NCBI RefSeq assembly: GCF_013375535.1
Contig: NZ_JABXJG010000001.1
Coordinates: forward strand, 124,001-188,000
Direction: 5' to 3'
DNA from: Sphingobium sp. 15-1
GTDB lineage: Bacteria > Pseudomonadota > Alphaproteobacteria > Sphingomonadales > Sphingomonadaceae
Length of the DNA stretch: 64,000 nucleotides
Part shown: piece after piece, positions 48,189 to 58,090 of the stretch
How positions within the stretch are numbered: the first letter of the stretch is position 1
How the letters are laid out: each line of letters starts with the position of its first letter
Made by a program: the position numbers and the translations under genes
Notes under the pieces: model-generated
What the model saw: the letters and a program-made list of their open reading frames with translations, nothing else
Told to the model about the DNA's origin: nothing
The model's database searches: none

Positions 48189-49193
48189 ATGACAGCGGAA
48201 GGCGAAAAGGAAATCGCCCAGGGTTATTGGGATATAGACCGGCTGGCGACCGAATTGGGCGCGGTGCGGCGGCGCTGGCGGCAGGCGCAGGACCATCATG
48301 CCGAATATGGCGCGGAGGGTTTCCCCTCCCGCGCCACGCTGACCAAGATCATGGCGGCGCTGTGCGGCGCGCTGTTTCCGCTGCGCCTTGGCCCCAGCTT
48401 CGTGCGGCTCCACAATGAAGACGCTTATGTCGCTCAGACATTGCAGACGGTGCTGAGCCGCCTTTACGGGCAAATCCGGCTTGAGCTGATCTATGCGATG
48501 AAGGACCATCCGATCGAGGATGTGGACCGGGAAGCGACGCGGATCATTGGCGCTTTCGCGGAAAGCCTTCCGGCCCTGCGCGAACTGCTCGACAGCGATG
48601 TGGAGGCGGCGTTTCTGGGCGATCCGGCAGCGCGCAGCGTGGACGAGGTGCTGATCTGCTATCCTTCGATGATGGCGATCACCCACCATCGCCTGGCGCA
48701 CCGGCTCTATCAATTGGGCGCGCCGCTGGTGGCGCGGATCATTTCCGAAATCGCGCATGGCAGCACCGGGATCGACATTCATCCGGGCGCGAAGATCGGC
48801 CGCAGCTTCTTCATCGACCATGGCACCGGCGTGGTGATCGGGGAGACGGCGATCGTGGGGGACCGGGTGCGCATCTATCAGGGCGTGACGCTGGGCGCGC
48901 GCAGCTTTCCGGCAGATGAGAAGGGCGCGCTGGAAAAGGCCCTGCCGCGCCATCCGATCATCGAGGACGATGTGGTGATCTATGCCGGCGCGACGATATT
49001 GGGCCGCATCATCATCGGCAGCCGGTCAGTGATCGGCGGCAATGTCTGGCTGACCGACAGCGTGCCCGCCGACAGCAATGTCCGTCAGGCCAAGGCGCAT
49101 TATGAAGTGACCAGCCGGGTGGAAGTCTCCGCACCCCATCGCGTCCACGCGCTGCTGGAGGAAGGACGCGAAGGGATAGCGGAGAATATTTAG
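48189..49193 (+). CDS. Serine O-acetyltransferase
   Basis: A 334-residue enzyme making O-acetylserine for cysteine synthesis. The C-terminal left-handed beta-helix with hexapeptide repeats is clear (GIDIHPGAKIGRSFFIDHG, VVIGETAIVGDRVRIYQGV). The long N-terminal helical part and wording fit the EpsC/SatE type rather than enteric CysE. It stands alone between repeats. Confidence 0.92.
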   Translation: MTAEGEKEIAQGYWDIDRLATELGAVRRRWRQAQDHHAEYGAEGFPSRATLTKIMAALCGALFPLRLGPSFVRLHNEDAYVAQTLQTVLSRLYGQIRLELIYAMKDHPIEDVDREATRIIGAFAESLPALRELLDSDVEAAFLGDPAARSVDEVLICYPSMMAITHHRLAHRLYQLGAPLVARIISEIAHGSTGIDIHPGAKIGRSFFIDHGTGVVIGETAIVGDRVRIYQGVTLGARSFPADEKGALEKALPRHPIIEDDVVIYAGATILGRIIIGSRSVIGGNVWLTDSVPADSNVRQAKAHYEVTSRVEVSAPHRVHALLEEGREGIAENI

Positions 49194-49209
49194 GCAGCGC
49201 TAAGCGCCT

Positions 49210-49296
49210 CGTGCTCCTGCGCAGGCAGGAGCCCAGTTCCACAGTTGATCCGATGAGGCCAGGTTTGAACTGGGCTCCTGCCTGCGCAGGAGCACG
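49210..49296. repeat. Palindromic doublet repeat, GTGCTCCTGC family
   Basis: Inverted arms of about 29 bp starting CGTGCTCCTGCGCAGGCAGG at 49210 with the complement ending 49296, around a 29-bp centre. The arms differ from those at 29451-29537 only in the hairpin loop (GCAG in place of GAAGG), so both come from one family. It lies between convergent genes. Confidence 0.88.
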
Positions 49297-49306
49297 GTGC
49301 TTGATA

Positions 49307-50971
49307 TTAATTGGCGCAGCTATCCCCATCCCCCGCGATCAGGTCCAGGCAGCGGCCGTCAATCTCATCCTTCTGCACAGGCAATTTGATCAGCGCGGCA
49401 AGCGTCGGCATGATGTCGACCGTCTCGATACCCAGCGGCTGTTCGAAATGAGTCAGCCCCTTGCGCCAGAACAGGATCGGCACGCGGCGGTCGGTATCCC
49501 AGGGCGAGCCATGGGTCGCGACCGATCCCATCACCGCCGCTTCAGGGATCGACATGACGCGGGGCTTGAGCAGCAGGAGCAGGTCGCCCGAACGCTGCGG
49601 GTCGAAGCTGGCCCGCGCCTCCTGGATCAGCGACCAGCTTTCCGGCGGGCCGGAGGGCGAGGAGGTCGCCGCGATCTCCGCCTTGGTGAAGACGGTCTGG
49701 ACCTGCGGATGGGCGCGCAGCAGGGCGAGCGTCGCCGCTTCCACCCTGGCGCGCTGGACGGCGGTCAGGCTGCGGTCGAAATAGAGGTCGCCTGCGGGGC
49801 CATCGCCCCAGATCAGCGTCTTGCCGGTAATGCCGGTCTTTTCCGCGATGGCCGCCGACAGCGCCTTGGGCGTCAGTGCCCTGTCGACGCGCTGCTCCAT
49901 CGGCATGGCGTTCAGCCGATGGCGTTCAGGCAGATCGTGGCCGCCATGGTCGGCGGTCAGCACCACCACATAATCCAGCCCATCCTTGTCCAGCCGGTCG
50001 AAAAAGGCGCCCAGCTCGCGGTCGAGCCGGTCGACCTGGATGCAGCTTTCCGTGCCCTCGGTGCCGTAAGTGTGACCGATATAATCGGTGGCTGACAGGC
50101 CGATGGAGATGATGTCGGTCTGCGCCTGCTTGCCCAGCGCCATAGCCTCAATGGCCGCGGCGGCGAAGGCCAGGGTCATCGCATCCTGTTCGGGCGAGAT
50201 GCGGAAACCATTGTAATCGCCTGCGTCTCTGGCGAAGCGGCCGGTGCCGACGGTGCGGTCGCCCGCCTTGACCGGGAAGTCCTTGGCCGCGCATTGCGGC
50301 GGCAGTTCGAAGCCGGGATTGGGCTGCGCCAGCCGCTGCGCCATGACCTCATTGACCTTCGCGACCAGCGGCGGCGTCGCCACGCCCTTGTAGCTGACAT
50401 AGCCCTTCGGCCCGCCCAGCCACCAGACCTGATCGGCGGTCGATCCGCCCATCATGATCGCGGCGCGATCCTTGCCCGCGACCGATACCACGCGGGTGGC
50501 CGGATTGGCGGTCTTCATCCGCCCGCCCAGCGTCGGCACCTTCAGATGTACAGGGGAGGCGACATAATTGTCGCTGCTAGTTCCCGGCTGCGTCTCATCC
50601 TCCGCGCAATAGACCGACTTGTCGGCACGGGCGGCGCCCAGGTCGAACCAGCTATTGGCGATGATGCCGGTGCGCGACGGGCGGCTGCCGGTCAGGATGG
50701 TGCTGTGGCCGGGGCAGGTTTCGGTCGCGGCGTGGCTCTGATAGCCGCGTGGGAAGACGATCCCCCGCTCGGTCAGCCGCTTGAGGCCGCCCGAATAATA
50801 TTGCCGATATTCGCTGAACAGATCGGCGGAGAACTGGTCGACGGAGATGGCGACGATCAGCTTGGGCGGGGTGATAGGAGCGGTTGCCGGGGCGGGAGGC
50901 ACCACCGGGGTCTGAGCCAGGGCCGGCAGCGAACTGGCCAGAAGCAGGGCGGCCACGACATTTTTCAACAT
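49307..50971 (-). CDS. phoK: PhoK-type alkaline phosphatase
   Basis: A 554-residue exported phosphomonoesterase with signal peptide ending PALAQ. Active-site residues match the PhoK/PafA type with a constant offset of four from Sphingomonas PhoK: nucleophile Thr85 (TETCPGHST), Asn106 (IIANSWF), Lys167 and Arg169 (GKDRA), zinc ligand Asp45 (SVDQF), then SATDYIGHTYG and TADHGGHD. Known members hydrolyse many phosphate monoesters in the periplasm and do not need phosphate starvation. It is convergent with the serine acetyltransferase across a repeat and divergent from a DsbD-like gene. Confidence 0.9.
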   Translation of the reverse strand: MLKNVVAALLLASSLPALAQTPVVPPAPATAPITPPKLIVAISVDQFSADLFSEYRQYYSGGLKRLTERGIVFPRGYQSHAATETCPGHSTILTGSRPSRTGIIANSWFDLGAARADKSVYCAEDETQPGTSSDNYVASPVHLKVPTLGGRMKTANPATRVVSVAGKDRAAIMMGGSTADQVWWLGGPKGYVSYKGVATPPLVAKVNEVMAQRLAQPNPGFELPPQCAAKDFPVKAGDRTVGTGRFARDAGDYNGFRISPEQDAMTLAFAAAAIEAMALGKQAQTDIISIGLSATDYIGHTYGTEGTESCIQVDRLDRELGAFFDRLDKDGLDYVVVLTADHGGHDLPERHRLNAMPMEQRVDRALTPKALSAAIAEKTGITGKTLIWGDGPAGDLYFDRSLTAVQRARVEAATLALLRAHPQVQTVFTKAEIAATSSPSGPPESWSLIQEARASFDPQRSGDLLLLLKPRVMSIPEAAVMGSVATHGSPWDTDRRVPILFWRKGLTHFEQPLGIETVDIMPTLAALIKLPVQKDEIDGRCLDLIAGDGDSCAN

Positions 50972-51048
50972 TATGGGATACCTTCTGATGCCTTGACGGC
51001 GGATGCATCGGGACCTAGCCCCCTTGCGTCCACCGGAACAGAGGCCCG

Positions 51049-53070
51049 ATGCGGTTTTTTCATGTCCTTCTGATGACAGTCTTTTTGTTGCTCGCGCCGA
51101 CTGTGGCGCGGGCGCAGGGCGCCTTTGGTCAGGGCACGCCCCATATCGCGGCGGAACTGACTGCGGAAAGCGCGACGCCGCAGCCGGGGAAAGGCACGGC
51201 CATCGCCTTTTCCATGACGCCGGAACCGGGCTGGCACGGCTATTGGGAAAATCCCGGCGATGCGGGCCTGGGCATGACGGTCAAATGGACTTTGCCCAAG
51301 GGCGTGACCGTCGGCGCGCTGCGTTATCCGGTGCCGGAGACGCTGACGATCTCTGGCCTGATGAACCATGTCTATGAAGGCCCCTATGGCGTGCTGGCGA
51401 ACCTGACCGTTGCGCAGGACGTCCCGACAGGCACCAAGCTGCCGATTCGGGTCCGCGCCGACTGGCTGGCCTGCACGGACAAGGTCTGCGTGCCCGAAGG
51501 CGCCGAACTGACGCTGGACCTGACCGCGGGCGACGGCGCGATCCTGTCCGGCAACAGAGCGCAGTTCGACGGCTGGCGCGGTCATCTTCCGCGCCCCCTG
51601 GGCAGCGAGGCGAGCTATGCGGTTGTCGATGGCCGCCTGCGCCTGTCCGTGCCGTTCCCGGCGGCGGCGATCGCCCGCGACGTCCATCTCTTCGCGCTTG
51701 CCGAAGGCCTGACCCGCTATGCCGCGCCGCAAAAGGTCACGCGCCAGGGCGACCGGCTGCTGATCGAAACCGAAGCCGGGCAAGGCCTGAAATCCGGCCC
51801 GGTCCAGGCCGTGCTGCGCACCGGCGATCATGTGGGTTTCCTGCTGACGGCAAGGCCGGGCACGGTTCCTGCCGTGCGGGCGGCAACGGTCCAGACCGTC
51901 CTGATCGCGCTGGGCGGCGCGTTGCTGGGCGGGCTGCTGCTCAACATCATGCCCTGCGTCTTCCCGATTCTCGGCCTCAAGGCGATGAAGCTCGCCCGCG
52001 CAGGCGGCGATGAGCGCATCGTCCGCCGCGAAGCGCTGGCTTACAGCTTTGGCATCATCCTCACCTGCCTTGCCCTGGGCGCTCTGCTGCTCGGCCTGCG
52101 CGCTGCCGGTACGGCGGTGGGTTGGGCCTTCCAGTTGCAGGACCCGCGCATCATCCTACTGTTGCTGCTGCTGGTGACGGCCATCACGCTCAACCTTGCC
52201 GGGCTGTTCGAACTAAGCGCGTTCGGCGGCGGCGACAGGCTGGCGGGGAAGGGCGGGGCGCAGGGCGCCTTCTGGACTGGCGCGCTGGTCGCCTTCGTTG
52301 CGACGCCCTGCACCGGGCCGTTCATGGGCGCGGCCATGGGGGCGGCGCTCGTCTTACCGCTTGGCGCGGCGCTGGCGATCTTCGCGGGGCTTGGTCTTGG
52401 CCTGGCACTTCCCTTTCTGGCGCTGGCCTATGTCCCCGCGCTCCGCACCCGCCTGCCCAAGCCCGGTCCGTGGATGGCCCGCCTCCAGAAAATCCTCGCC
52501 ATCCCCATGGCGCTGACCGCGCTTGGCCTGCTGTGGTTGCTCGGCCAGCAAAGGGGCGTTCCGGCCATCCTGCTCGGTCTTGGCACCGCGCTGATCCTCG
52601 CGGTCGGTCTCTGGTGGCTGGGGCGTCGCCAGCGGCAGGGTCTGCGCGGCGGGCTCGCGCTGATCTGCGCGGCGTTCATCCTCTTCGCCGGAACCGCAAT
52701 CCTGCTGCCGAACCATGCGCCTGCCGCTGCTGCCTCGGCGCACGGCATTCCCTTCGACGAAACCCGGCTCGCCAGCCTGCGCGCCGCCAGAAAGCCGGTC
52801 TTCCTTTATTTCACCGCCGACTGGTGCCTCACCTGCAAGGCCAATGAAGCCGCCGCCATCGACCGCGCCGAAACCCGCGCCGCCTTCGAAAAGGCGGGCG
52901 TCACGGTGATGGTGGGCGACTGGACCAATGCCGATCCCGCCATCACCCGCTTTCTGGAGGCGCAGGGGCGTTCCGGCGTCCCGCTCTACCTCTGGTATGC
53001 GCCGGGAAAGGAGGCGCAGACCTTGCCCCAGCTCCTGACTCCCGCCACGCTGACGGCTCTAGTGCCCTGA
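51049..53070 (+). CDS. DsbD/ScsB-family thiol:disulfide interchange protein
   Basis: A 673-residue inner-membrane protein passing reducing power to the periplasm. Order: signal peptide (ARAQG), N-terminal periplasmic domain with the Cys pair in ACTDKVCVPEG, a multi-helix domain with the redox cysteines in NIMPCVFPILGLK and VATPCTGPFMG, and a C-terminal thioredoxin domain with ADWCLTCKANE. The N-terminal Cys arrangement is ScsB-like rather than classical DsbD. Its stop overlaps the ATG of the next gene by one base (TGATG). Confidence 0.92.
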   Translation: MRFFHVLLMTVFLLLAPTVARAQGAFGQGTPHIAAELTAESATPQPGKGTAIAFSMTPEPGWHGYWENPGDAGLGMTVKWTLPKGVTVGALRYPVPETLTISGLMNHVYEGPYGVLANLTVAQDVPTGTKLPIRVRADWLACTDKVCVPEGAELTLDLTAGDGAILSGNRAQFDGWRGHLPRPLGSEASYAVVDGRLRLSVPFPAAAIARDVHLFALAEGLTRYAAPQKVTRQGDRLLIETEAGQGLKSGPVQAVLRTGDHVGFLLTARPGTVPAVRAATVQTVLIALGGALLGGLLLNIMPCVFPILGLKAMKLARAGGDERIVRREALAYSFGIILTCLALGALLLGLRAAGTAVGWAFQLQDPRIILLLLLLVTAITLNLAGLFELSAFGGGDRLAGKGGAQGAFWTGALVAFVATPCTGPFMGAAMGAALVLPLGAALAIFAGLGLGLALPFLALAYVPALRTRLPKPGPWMARLQKILAIPMALTALGLLWLLGQQRGVPAILLGLGTALILAVGLWWLGRRQRQGLRGGLALICAAFILFAGTAILLPNHAPAAAASAHGIPFDETRLASLRAARKPVFLYFTADWCLTCKANEAAAIDRAETRAAFEKAGVTVMVGDWTNADPAITRFLEAQGRSGVPLYLWYAPGKEAQTLPQLLTPATLTALVP

Positions 53071-53807
53071 TGGCCAAGGTCCGCGCCGATCAGTTGCTCG
53101 TCGACAATGGCCTGGCCGAAAGCCGCGCCCGCGCACAGGCGTTGATCCTCGCCGGCCTCGTCTTCCTGGGCGACCGGAAGATCGACAAGGCCGGCCAGCA
53201 GGTCGCCGCCGACGCCGCGCTGGAGGTGAAGGGCCGCGACCATCCCTGGGTATCGCGTGGCGGCATCAAGCTTGCCCATGCGCTGGAGCATTTCCATATC
53301 GACGTGACCGGCGCCGTCGCCATCGATGTGGGCAGTTCGACCGGCGGCTTCACCGACGTCCTGCTGACCCATGGCGCGGCGCGAGTCTATGCGGTGGACA
53401 GCGGCACCAACCAGCTTGCCTGGAAGCTGCGCTCCGACCCCCGCGTCATCGTCCATGAGCAGACCAGCGCCCGCATCCTGACCGCCGATCATATCCCTGA
53501 ATCGGTCGACATCATCGTCTGCGACGCCAGCTTCATCTCGCTTGCCAAGGTGCTGGACCGCCCCTTGAGCTTTGCCCGCCCCGGCGCCCGCCTTGTCGCC
53601 CTGATCAAGCCCCAGTTCGAGGCGGGACGGGAAGAAGTCGGCAAGGGCGGCGTGGTGCGCGATCCTGCCATCCATGAACGGGTGTGCAATGAGGTGCGGG
53701 ACTGGGCGCTGTCCAAGGGGTGGCAGGTCGAAGGCATCACCGCCAGCCCGATCACCGGACCGCAGGGCAATGTCGAATTTCTCCTGTCCGCAATATTTGG
53801 CGGATAA
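53070..53807 (+). CDS. TlyA-family rRNA 2'-O-methyltransferase
   Basis: A 245-residue protein: N-terminal S4 RNA-binding domain (RADQLLVDNGLAESRARAQ) and an FtsJ-like methyltransferase with SAM motif AIDVGSSTGGFTDVLL, CDASFISL and LIKPQFEAG. Family members methylate 16S and 23S rRNA, and some are described as haemolysins. It is coupled to the DsbD-like gene by a one-base overlap although the functions are unrelated. Confidence 0.93.
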   Translation: MAKVRADQLLVDNGLAESRARAQALILAGLVFLGDRKIDKAGQQVAADAALEVKGRDHPWVSRGGIKLAHALEHFHIDVTGAVAIDVGSSTGGFTDVLLTHGAARVYAVDSGTNQLAWKLRSDPRVIVHEQTSARILTADHIPESVDIIVCDASFISLAKVLDRPLSFARPGARLVALIKPQFEAGREEVGKGGVVRDPAIHERVCNEVRDWALSKGWQVEGITASPITGPQGNVEFLLSAIFGG

Positions 53808-53894
53808 TCCCGCGCTATTCGTTTCGCCGCTATAGTTACCATCCGCGACAAATGCCCATTTGAGTCGCTTGCAAAGGCCCGTTAGCCCCTTCCC

Positions 53895-54953
53895 ATGCGC
53901 ACCCTTTCGCCTATCCTCCTGATCGCGCTCACCCTTTCCGCCTGTGGCGGTCAAAAGGAGAAGAAGGCGCGTCCGCCAGCGCTGGTACAGGCCGCGCCCA
54001 TCGCGCGGGAGACGTTCACCGACAATCTGGACGCCGTCGGCACCGCCTTCGCCAATGAACAGGTGGTGCTGTCCGCCCCGGTGACGGAGCGTATAACCTC
54101 TATCCATTTCAGCGACGGCGGCTTTGTCAGCAAGGGGCAGGTGATCGCCACTCTGGCCGTGGGGCAGGAACAGGCCGAACTCGCCGCCGCCCAGGCCCAG
54201 GCGCTTGCAGCACAGCAGCAACTGGACCGCATCCAGGCGTTGAAAGCGCGAGGCTTCGCGACCGCCGCCAGCCTCGACCAACAGGTCGCGCTGGCCAATG
54301 CCGCCCGCGCCAGCGCGCAACAGGCCCGCGCTTCCATCAGTGACCGAGTGATCCGCTCGCCTTTCCCCGGCTGGGTCAGTCTGCGCACTGTATCGCCCGG
54401 CGCGATCGTCACCGCTGGCACGCCGATCGCGACGGTCAGCGACATTTCGCGGATCAAGCTGGACTTCACCATTCCCGAAACCCGCCTGTCGATGATCCGG
54501 GAAGGGCAGGCGATCAAGGCGGTCTCCGCCGCCTGGCCCGACCGGCCCTTCACCGGCACGATCGCGACCATCGACCCGGTGATCGATCCCGCCACCCGCG
54601 CCGTCAGGATACGCGCCATCCTGCCCAACCCCGACCGCGCCCTGAAGCCCGGCATGCTGCTGACGGTCAATGTGATCGCAAAGCAGCGCCAGTCGCTGGC
54701 CGTCCCCGAACTGGCGGTGGTGGGCGACGGCGAGGATCGCTTCGTCTTCGTGGTGGAGGACGGCAAGGCCAAGCGGACCAAGGTCGATACCGGCATCCGC
54801 CAGAACGGCCTGGTTGAGATATTGGGCGGGGTGAAGCCGGACCAGACTGTCGTCACCGATGGCGTCGTCAAGCTGACCGACGGCGTGCCGGTGCGGCTGC
54901 CGGGCGACAAGCCGGAAGCGAAAAGCGCGAGCGCCGACCGGGCGGCCGGTTAG
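53895..54953 (+). CDS. RND efflux periplasmic adaptor (lipoprotein)
   Basis: A 352-residue membrane-fusion protein with a lipobox (LTLSACGG), so lipid-anchored in the inner membrane. Lipoyl halves around ITSIHFSDGGFVSKGQVI and SPFPGWVSLRTVSPGAIV flank an Ala/Gln-rich helical hairpin (QAQALAAQQQLDRIQALK); beta-barrel and proximal domains follow. It lies 12 bp before the RND pump gene and forms an operon with it. No outer-membrane channel gene is present. Confidence 0.93.
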   Translation: MRTLSPILLIALTLSACGGQKEKKARPPALVQAAPIARETFTDNLDAVGTAFANEQVVLSAPVTERITSIHFSDGGFVSKGQVIATLAVGQEQAELAAAQAQALAAQQQLDRIQALKARGFATAASLDQQVALANAARASAQQARASISDRVIRSPFPGWVSLRTVSPGAIVTAGTPIATVSDISRIKLDFTIPETRLSMIREGQAIKAVSAAWPDRPFTGTIATIDPVIDPATRAVRIRAILPNPDRALKPGMLLTVNVIAKQRQSLAVPELAVVGDGEDRFVFVVEDGKAKRTKVDTGIRQNGLVEILGGVKPDQTVVTDGVVKLTDGVPVRLPGDKPEAKSASADRAAG

Positions 54954-54965
54954 GGAGGCAGGGCC

Positions 54966-57900
54966 ATGCAGCTTTCGGACCTGTCCGTCCGTCGTCCAGT
55001 CTTCGCGGCGGTCATCGCGGTGCTGCTCTGCATCGTCGGGGTGGTCGGCTATCTCAGCCTTTCCATCCGCGAATATCCCGATACCGACCCGCCGATCGTT
55101 TCGGTCGAGACCAGCTATACCGGCGCGGCGGCTTCGGTGGTGGAAACCCGCATCACCCAGATCATCGAGGATGGGGTCGCGGGCGTCCAGGGCATTCAGA
55201 ACATCACCTCCACCTCCCGCGACGGCGTGTCCACGATCAGCATCGAATTCGACCCGTCGCGGGACATCGATTCCGCCGCCAATGACGTGCGCGACCGGGT
55301 GGGCGGCGTCGTGGAGGACTTGCCCGAGGATGCGCTGGCCCCGGAAATCCGCAAGGTCGACGCCGATGCGCGGGCGATATTGTTCATCGTCTTCACCAGG
55401 GACGGCTGGACCCCTACCCAGATTGCCGATTATCTCGACCGCAACATATTGGACCGCTTTTCCGCCATTGACGGCGTCGCCCGCGTCACCGGCGGCGGCG
55501 ACGAGCGGCCCTCCACCCGCATCTGGCTGAATGCGGAGAAGCTCGCCGCCTTCGGCATCACGCCGGGCGACATCGAAAGCGCCCTGCGCGCCCAGAATGT
55601 GGAATTGCCCGCAGGACGCTTCGAATCGAAGGACCAGAACCAAACGCTGCGCGTCGAGCGCGCTTTTTCCACGCCCGAACAATTCGCCCAGTTGGTCGTC
55701 GGGCGCGGGGCGGACGGCTATCAGGTGAAGCTGGGCGATGTCGCGCGGATCGAGCAGGGGGCGGAAAATCCCTATACCTCCTTCCGCTCCAACGCCGCGA
55801 CCGGCGTCGGCGTGGGCATCATCCGCCAGTCGGGCGCCAACACGCTGGAGGTCGCGGAGAAGGCGAAGGCGCTGATCGCTGAACTGCGGCCCACGCTGCC
55901 GGCAGGCATGAAGGTCACCGTCGGATCGGACGAATCGCTATTCATCAGCCGCGCCATCGACAATGTCTACGACACGCTGGGCGAAGCGGCGCTGCTGGTG
56001 GTCCTCGTCATCTTTCTCTTCCTCGGCTCGTTGCGGGCGACGATCATCCCGTCGATCACGGTGCCGATCTGCCTGCTGGCGACCTGCGCCGTCATGTGGC
56101 TGCTGGGCCTGTCGATCAACCTGCTGACCCTGCTCGCCTTCGTGCTGGCGATCGGGCTGGTGGTGGACGACGCCATCGTCGTGCTCGAAAATGTCTATCA
56201 CCGCATCGAGCAGGGGGAAGACCCGCTGGTCGCCTCCTATCTCGGCACGCGGCAGGTGGGTTTTGCCATTATTTCGACGACGCTGGTGGTCTGCGCGGTG
56301 TTCGTGCCGGTCATGTTCCTCGCCGGGCAGACCGGCCTGCTGTTCCGCGAACTCGCCATTGCGATGATCGCCGCCATCGCCTTTTCGGGCTTCATCTCCT
56401 TGAGCCTCGCGCCGATGCTCTGTTCGAAGCTGCTGCGCCATTCCGACCGGTCCCGCCTGTCGCGCTGGGTGGATGATCGGTTCCAGCGGCTGGAGGCGGC
56501 CTATGCGCGCCTGCTCGACCGCGTGCTGAAACGGCCTGCCATCGCCTTCATTCCGGTGGTCCTGTTCCTTGCCGGTGCGGGCGCCCTGTTCACCATGCTG
56601 CCGACCGAACTCGCCCCGGCGGAGGATACCGGCGTGGTCGATGGCCAGGTGACGGCGCCCGAAGGAACCGGCTTCGACCGCATGATGGCCTATATGAAGA
56701 GGATCGAAGCCGATCTTCAGCCGTTGCGCGACAAGGGCATTCTCCAAGTGCTGAACATCCGCGCGCCCGCCGGTTTCGGCAGCAGCGACGATTTCAACGG
56801 CGGCAACATCATCGCTTTCCTCCGTCCGTGGGAAGACCGCACGATCACCACGGCGCAGGTGGCGGACACGATCAACAAGATTATCGCCAACCAGCCGGGC
56901 GTGCGCGGCAATGTCGCGCCGCGTTCGGGGCTTGGCCGGGGACGCGGCCTGCCGGTCAATCTGGTGCTTGCCGGATCGACCTATGAGGGGCTGGTCGCCG
57001 CGCGCGACCGCATCATGGCCGCCGCCGCGACCAATCCCGGCTTCATCAACCTCGATTCCGATTACAAGGAAACCAAGCCGCAGATGCGGATCGAGGTGGA
57101 TCAGCAGCGGGCGGGCGATCTGGGCGTGTCGGCCAACGACATCAGCCAGGCGTTGCAGACGCTGCTCGGTTCCCGCCGCGTCACCACCTATGTCGACCGG
57201 GGCGAGGAATATCGCGTGCTGGTGCAGGCGGAACGGGAGGGGCGTCAGACCCAGGCGGACCTGGAACGTATCAACGTGCGCAGCCGCACCGGCGTCCTGG
57301 TGCCGCTGTCCACCGTCGTCACCGTCCGCGAAGTCGCCGGTCCGCGTCAGCTCAACCGCTACAACAAGCTGCGCGCCATCACCCTGACGGCTGCATTGGC
57401 CCCCGGCTATTCGCTGGGCGAGGCGCTGAATTTCCTGGAGGATCAGGCGCGCCAGTCGCCCGAAGTGCTGGCGCTCGGCTATCGGGGGGAGAGCCAGTCG
57501 CTGCGCGAGACCGGCGGGTCGATCTGGCTGGTCTTCGGGCTCACCATATTGATCGTCTATCTGCTGCTGGCCGCGCAGTTCGAAAGCTTCATCCATCCCG
57601 GCGTCATCATCGCCACCGTGCCGCTGGCCGTGGCGGGCGGCGTGCTGGGCCTTGCGCTGACGGGCGGGTCGGTCAACCTCTACAGCCAGATCGGCATCGT
57701 CATGCTGGTGGGGCTGGCGGCGAAGAACGGCATATTGATCGTCGAATTCGCCAACCAGCTACGCGACGAGGGGCTGGAGATCGGCGCGGCCATCCGCCAG
57801 GCCGCCGCTCGCCGCCTGCGCCCGATCCTGATGACGTCCATCGCCACCGTCATCGGCGCGGTTCCGCTGGTCATTCGCGGCGGGGCGGGCGCGGCGGCGC

Positions 57901-58070
57901 GCCATTCGATCGGCGTGGTGGTGGTTTCGGGCGTCAGCCTGGCGACGCTGATCACGCTGTTCCTGATCCCGATCCTCTATTCGCGGGTTGCAGGACGAAC
58001 CGTTTCACCGCAAACCGTCAGTCGGCGGCTTGACTCGGCCTTGAAGGATTCGCCCGAAGCCGCTGAGTAA
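54966..58070 (+). CDS. RND-family efflux pump (HAE1-like)
   Basis: A 1034-residue inner-membrane proton-driven pump with two sixfold helix sets and two large periplasmic loops. The proton-relay aspartates are in LVVDDAIVVLENVYH (helix 4); SIREYPDTDPPIVSVET at the N terminus and GGSVNLYSQIGIVMLVGL near the end are typical. Length is normal and no break is seen. Together with the adaptor 12 bp upstream it needs a TolC-like channel encoded elsewhere. Substrates unknown; drugs or solvents are usual for the family. Confidence 0.95.
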   Translation: MQLSDLSVRRPVFAAVIAVLLCIVGVVGYLSLSIREYPDTDPPIVSVETSYTGAAASVVETRITQIIEDGVAGVQGIQNITSTSRDGVSTISIEFDPSRDIDSAANDVRDRVGGVVEDLPEDALAPEIRKVDADARAILFIVFTRDGWTPTQIADYLDRNILDRFSAIDGVARVTGGGDERPSTRIWLNAEKLAAFGITPGDIESALRAQNVELPAGRFESKDQNQTLRVERAFSTPEQFAQLVVGRGADGYQVKLGDVARIEQGAENPYTSFRSNAATGVGVGIIRQSGANTLEVAEKAKALIAELRPTLPAGMKVTVGSDESLFISRAIDNVYDTLGEAALLVVLVIFLFLGSLRATIIPSITVPICLLATCAVMWLLGLSINLLTLLAFVLAIGLVVDDAIVVLENVYHRIEQGEDPLVASYLGTRQVGFAIISTTLVVCAVFVPVMFLAGQTGLLFRELAIAMIAAIAFSGFISLSLAPMLCSKLLRHSDRSRLSRWVDDRFQRLEAAYARLLDRVLKRPAIAFIPVVLFLAGAGALFTMLPTELAPAEDTGVVDGQVTAPEGTGFDRMMAYMKRIEADLQPLRDKGILQVLNIRAPAGFGSSDDFNGGNIIAFLRPWEDRTITTAQVADTINKIIANQPGVRGNVAPRSGLGRGRGLPVNLVLAGSTYEGLVAARDRIMAAAATNPGFINLDSDYKETKPQMRIEVDQQRAGDLGVSANDISQALQTLLGSRRVTTYVDRGEEYRVLVQAEREGRQTQADLERINVRSRTGVLVPLSTVVTVREVAGPRQLNRYNKLRAITLTAALAPGYSLGEALNFLEDQARQSPEVLALGYRGESQSLRETGGSIWLVFGLTILIVYLLLAAQFESFIHPGVIIATVPLAVAGGVLGLALTGGSVNLYSQIGIVMLVGLAAKNGILIVEFANQLRDEGLEIGAAIRQAAARRLRPILMTSIATVIGAVPLVIRGGAGAAARHSIGVVVVSGVSLATLITLFLIPILYSRVAGRTVSPQTVSRRLDSALKDSPEAAE

Positions 58071-58090
58071 ATCGTGGAGCTTCGTTGCCG

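Noticed and set aside
52986-55682. 898-codon open frame on the minus strand across tlyA, the adaptor and the RND gene
   Set aside because: It spans three well-supported genes on the other strand and shows no family wording.
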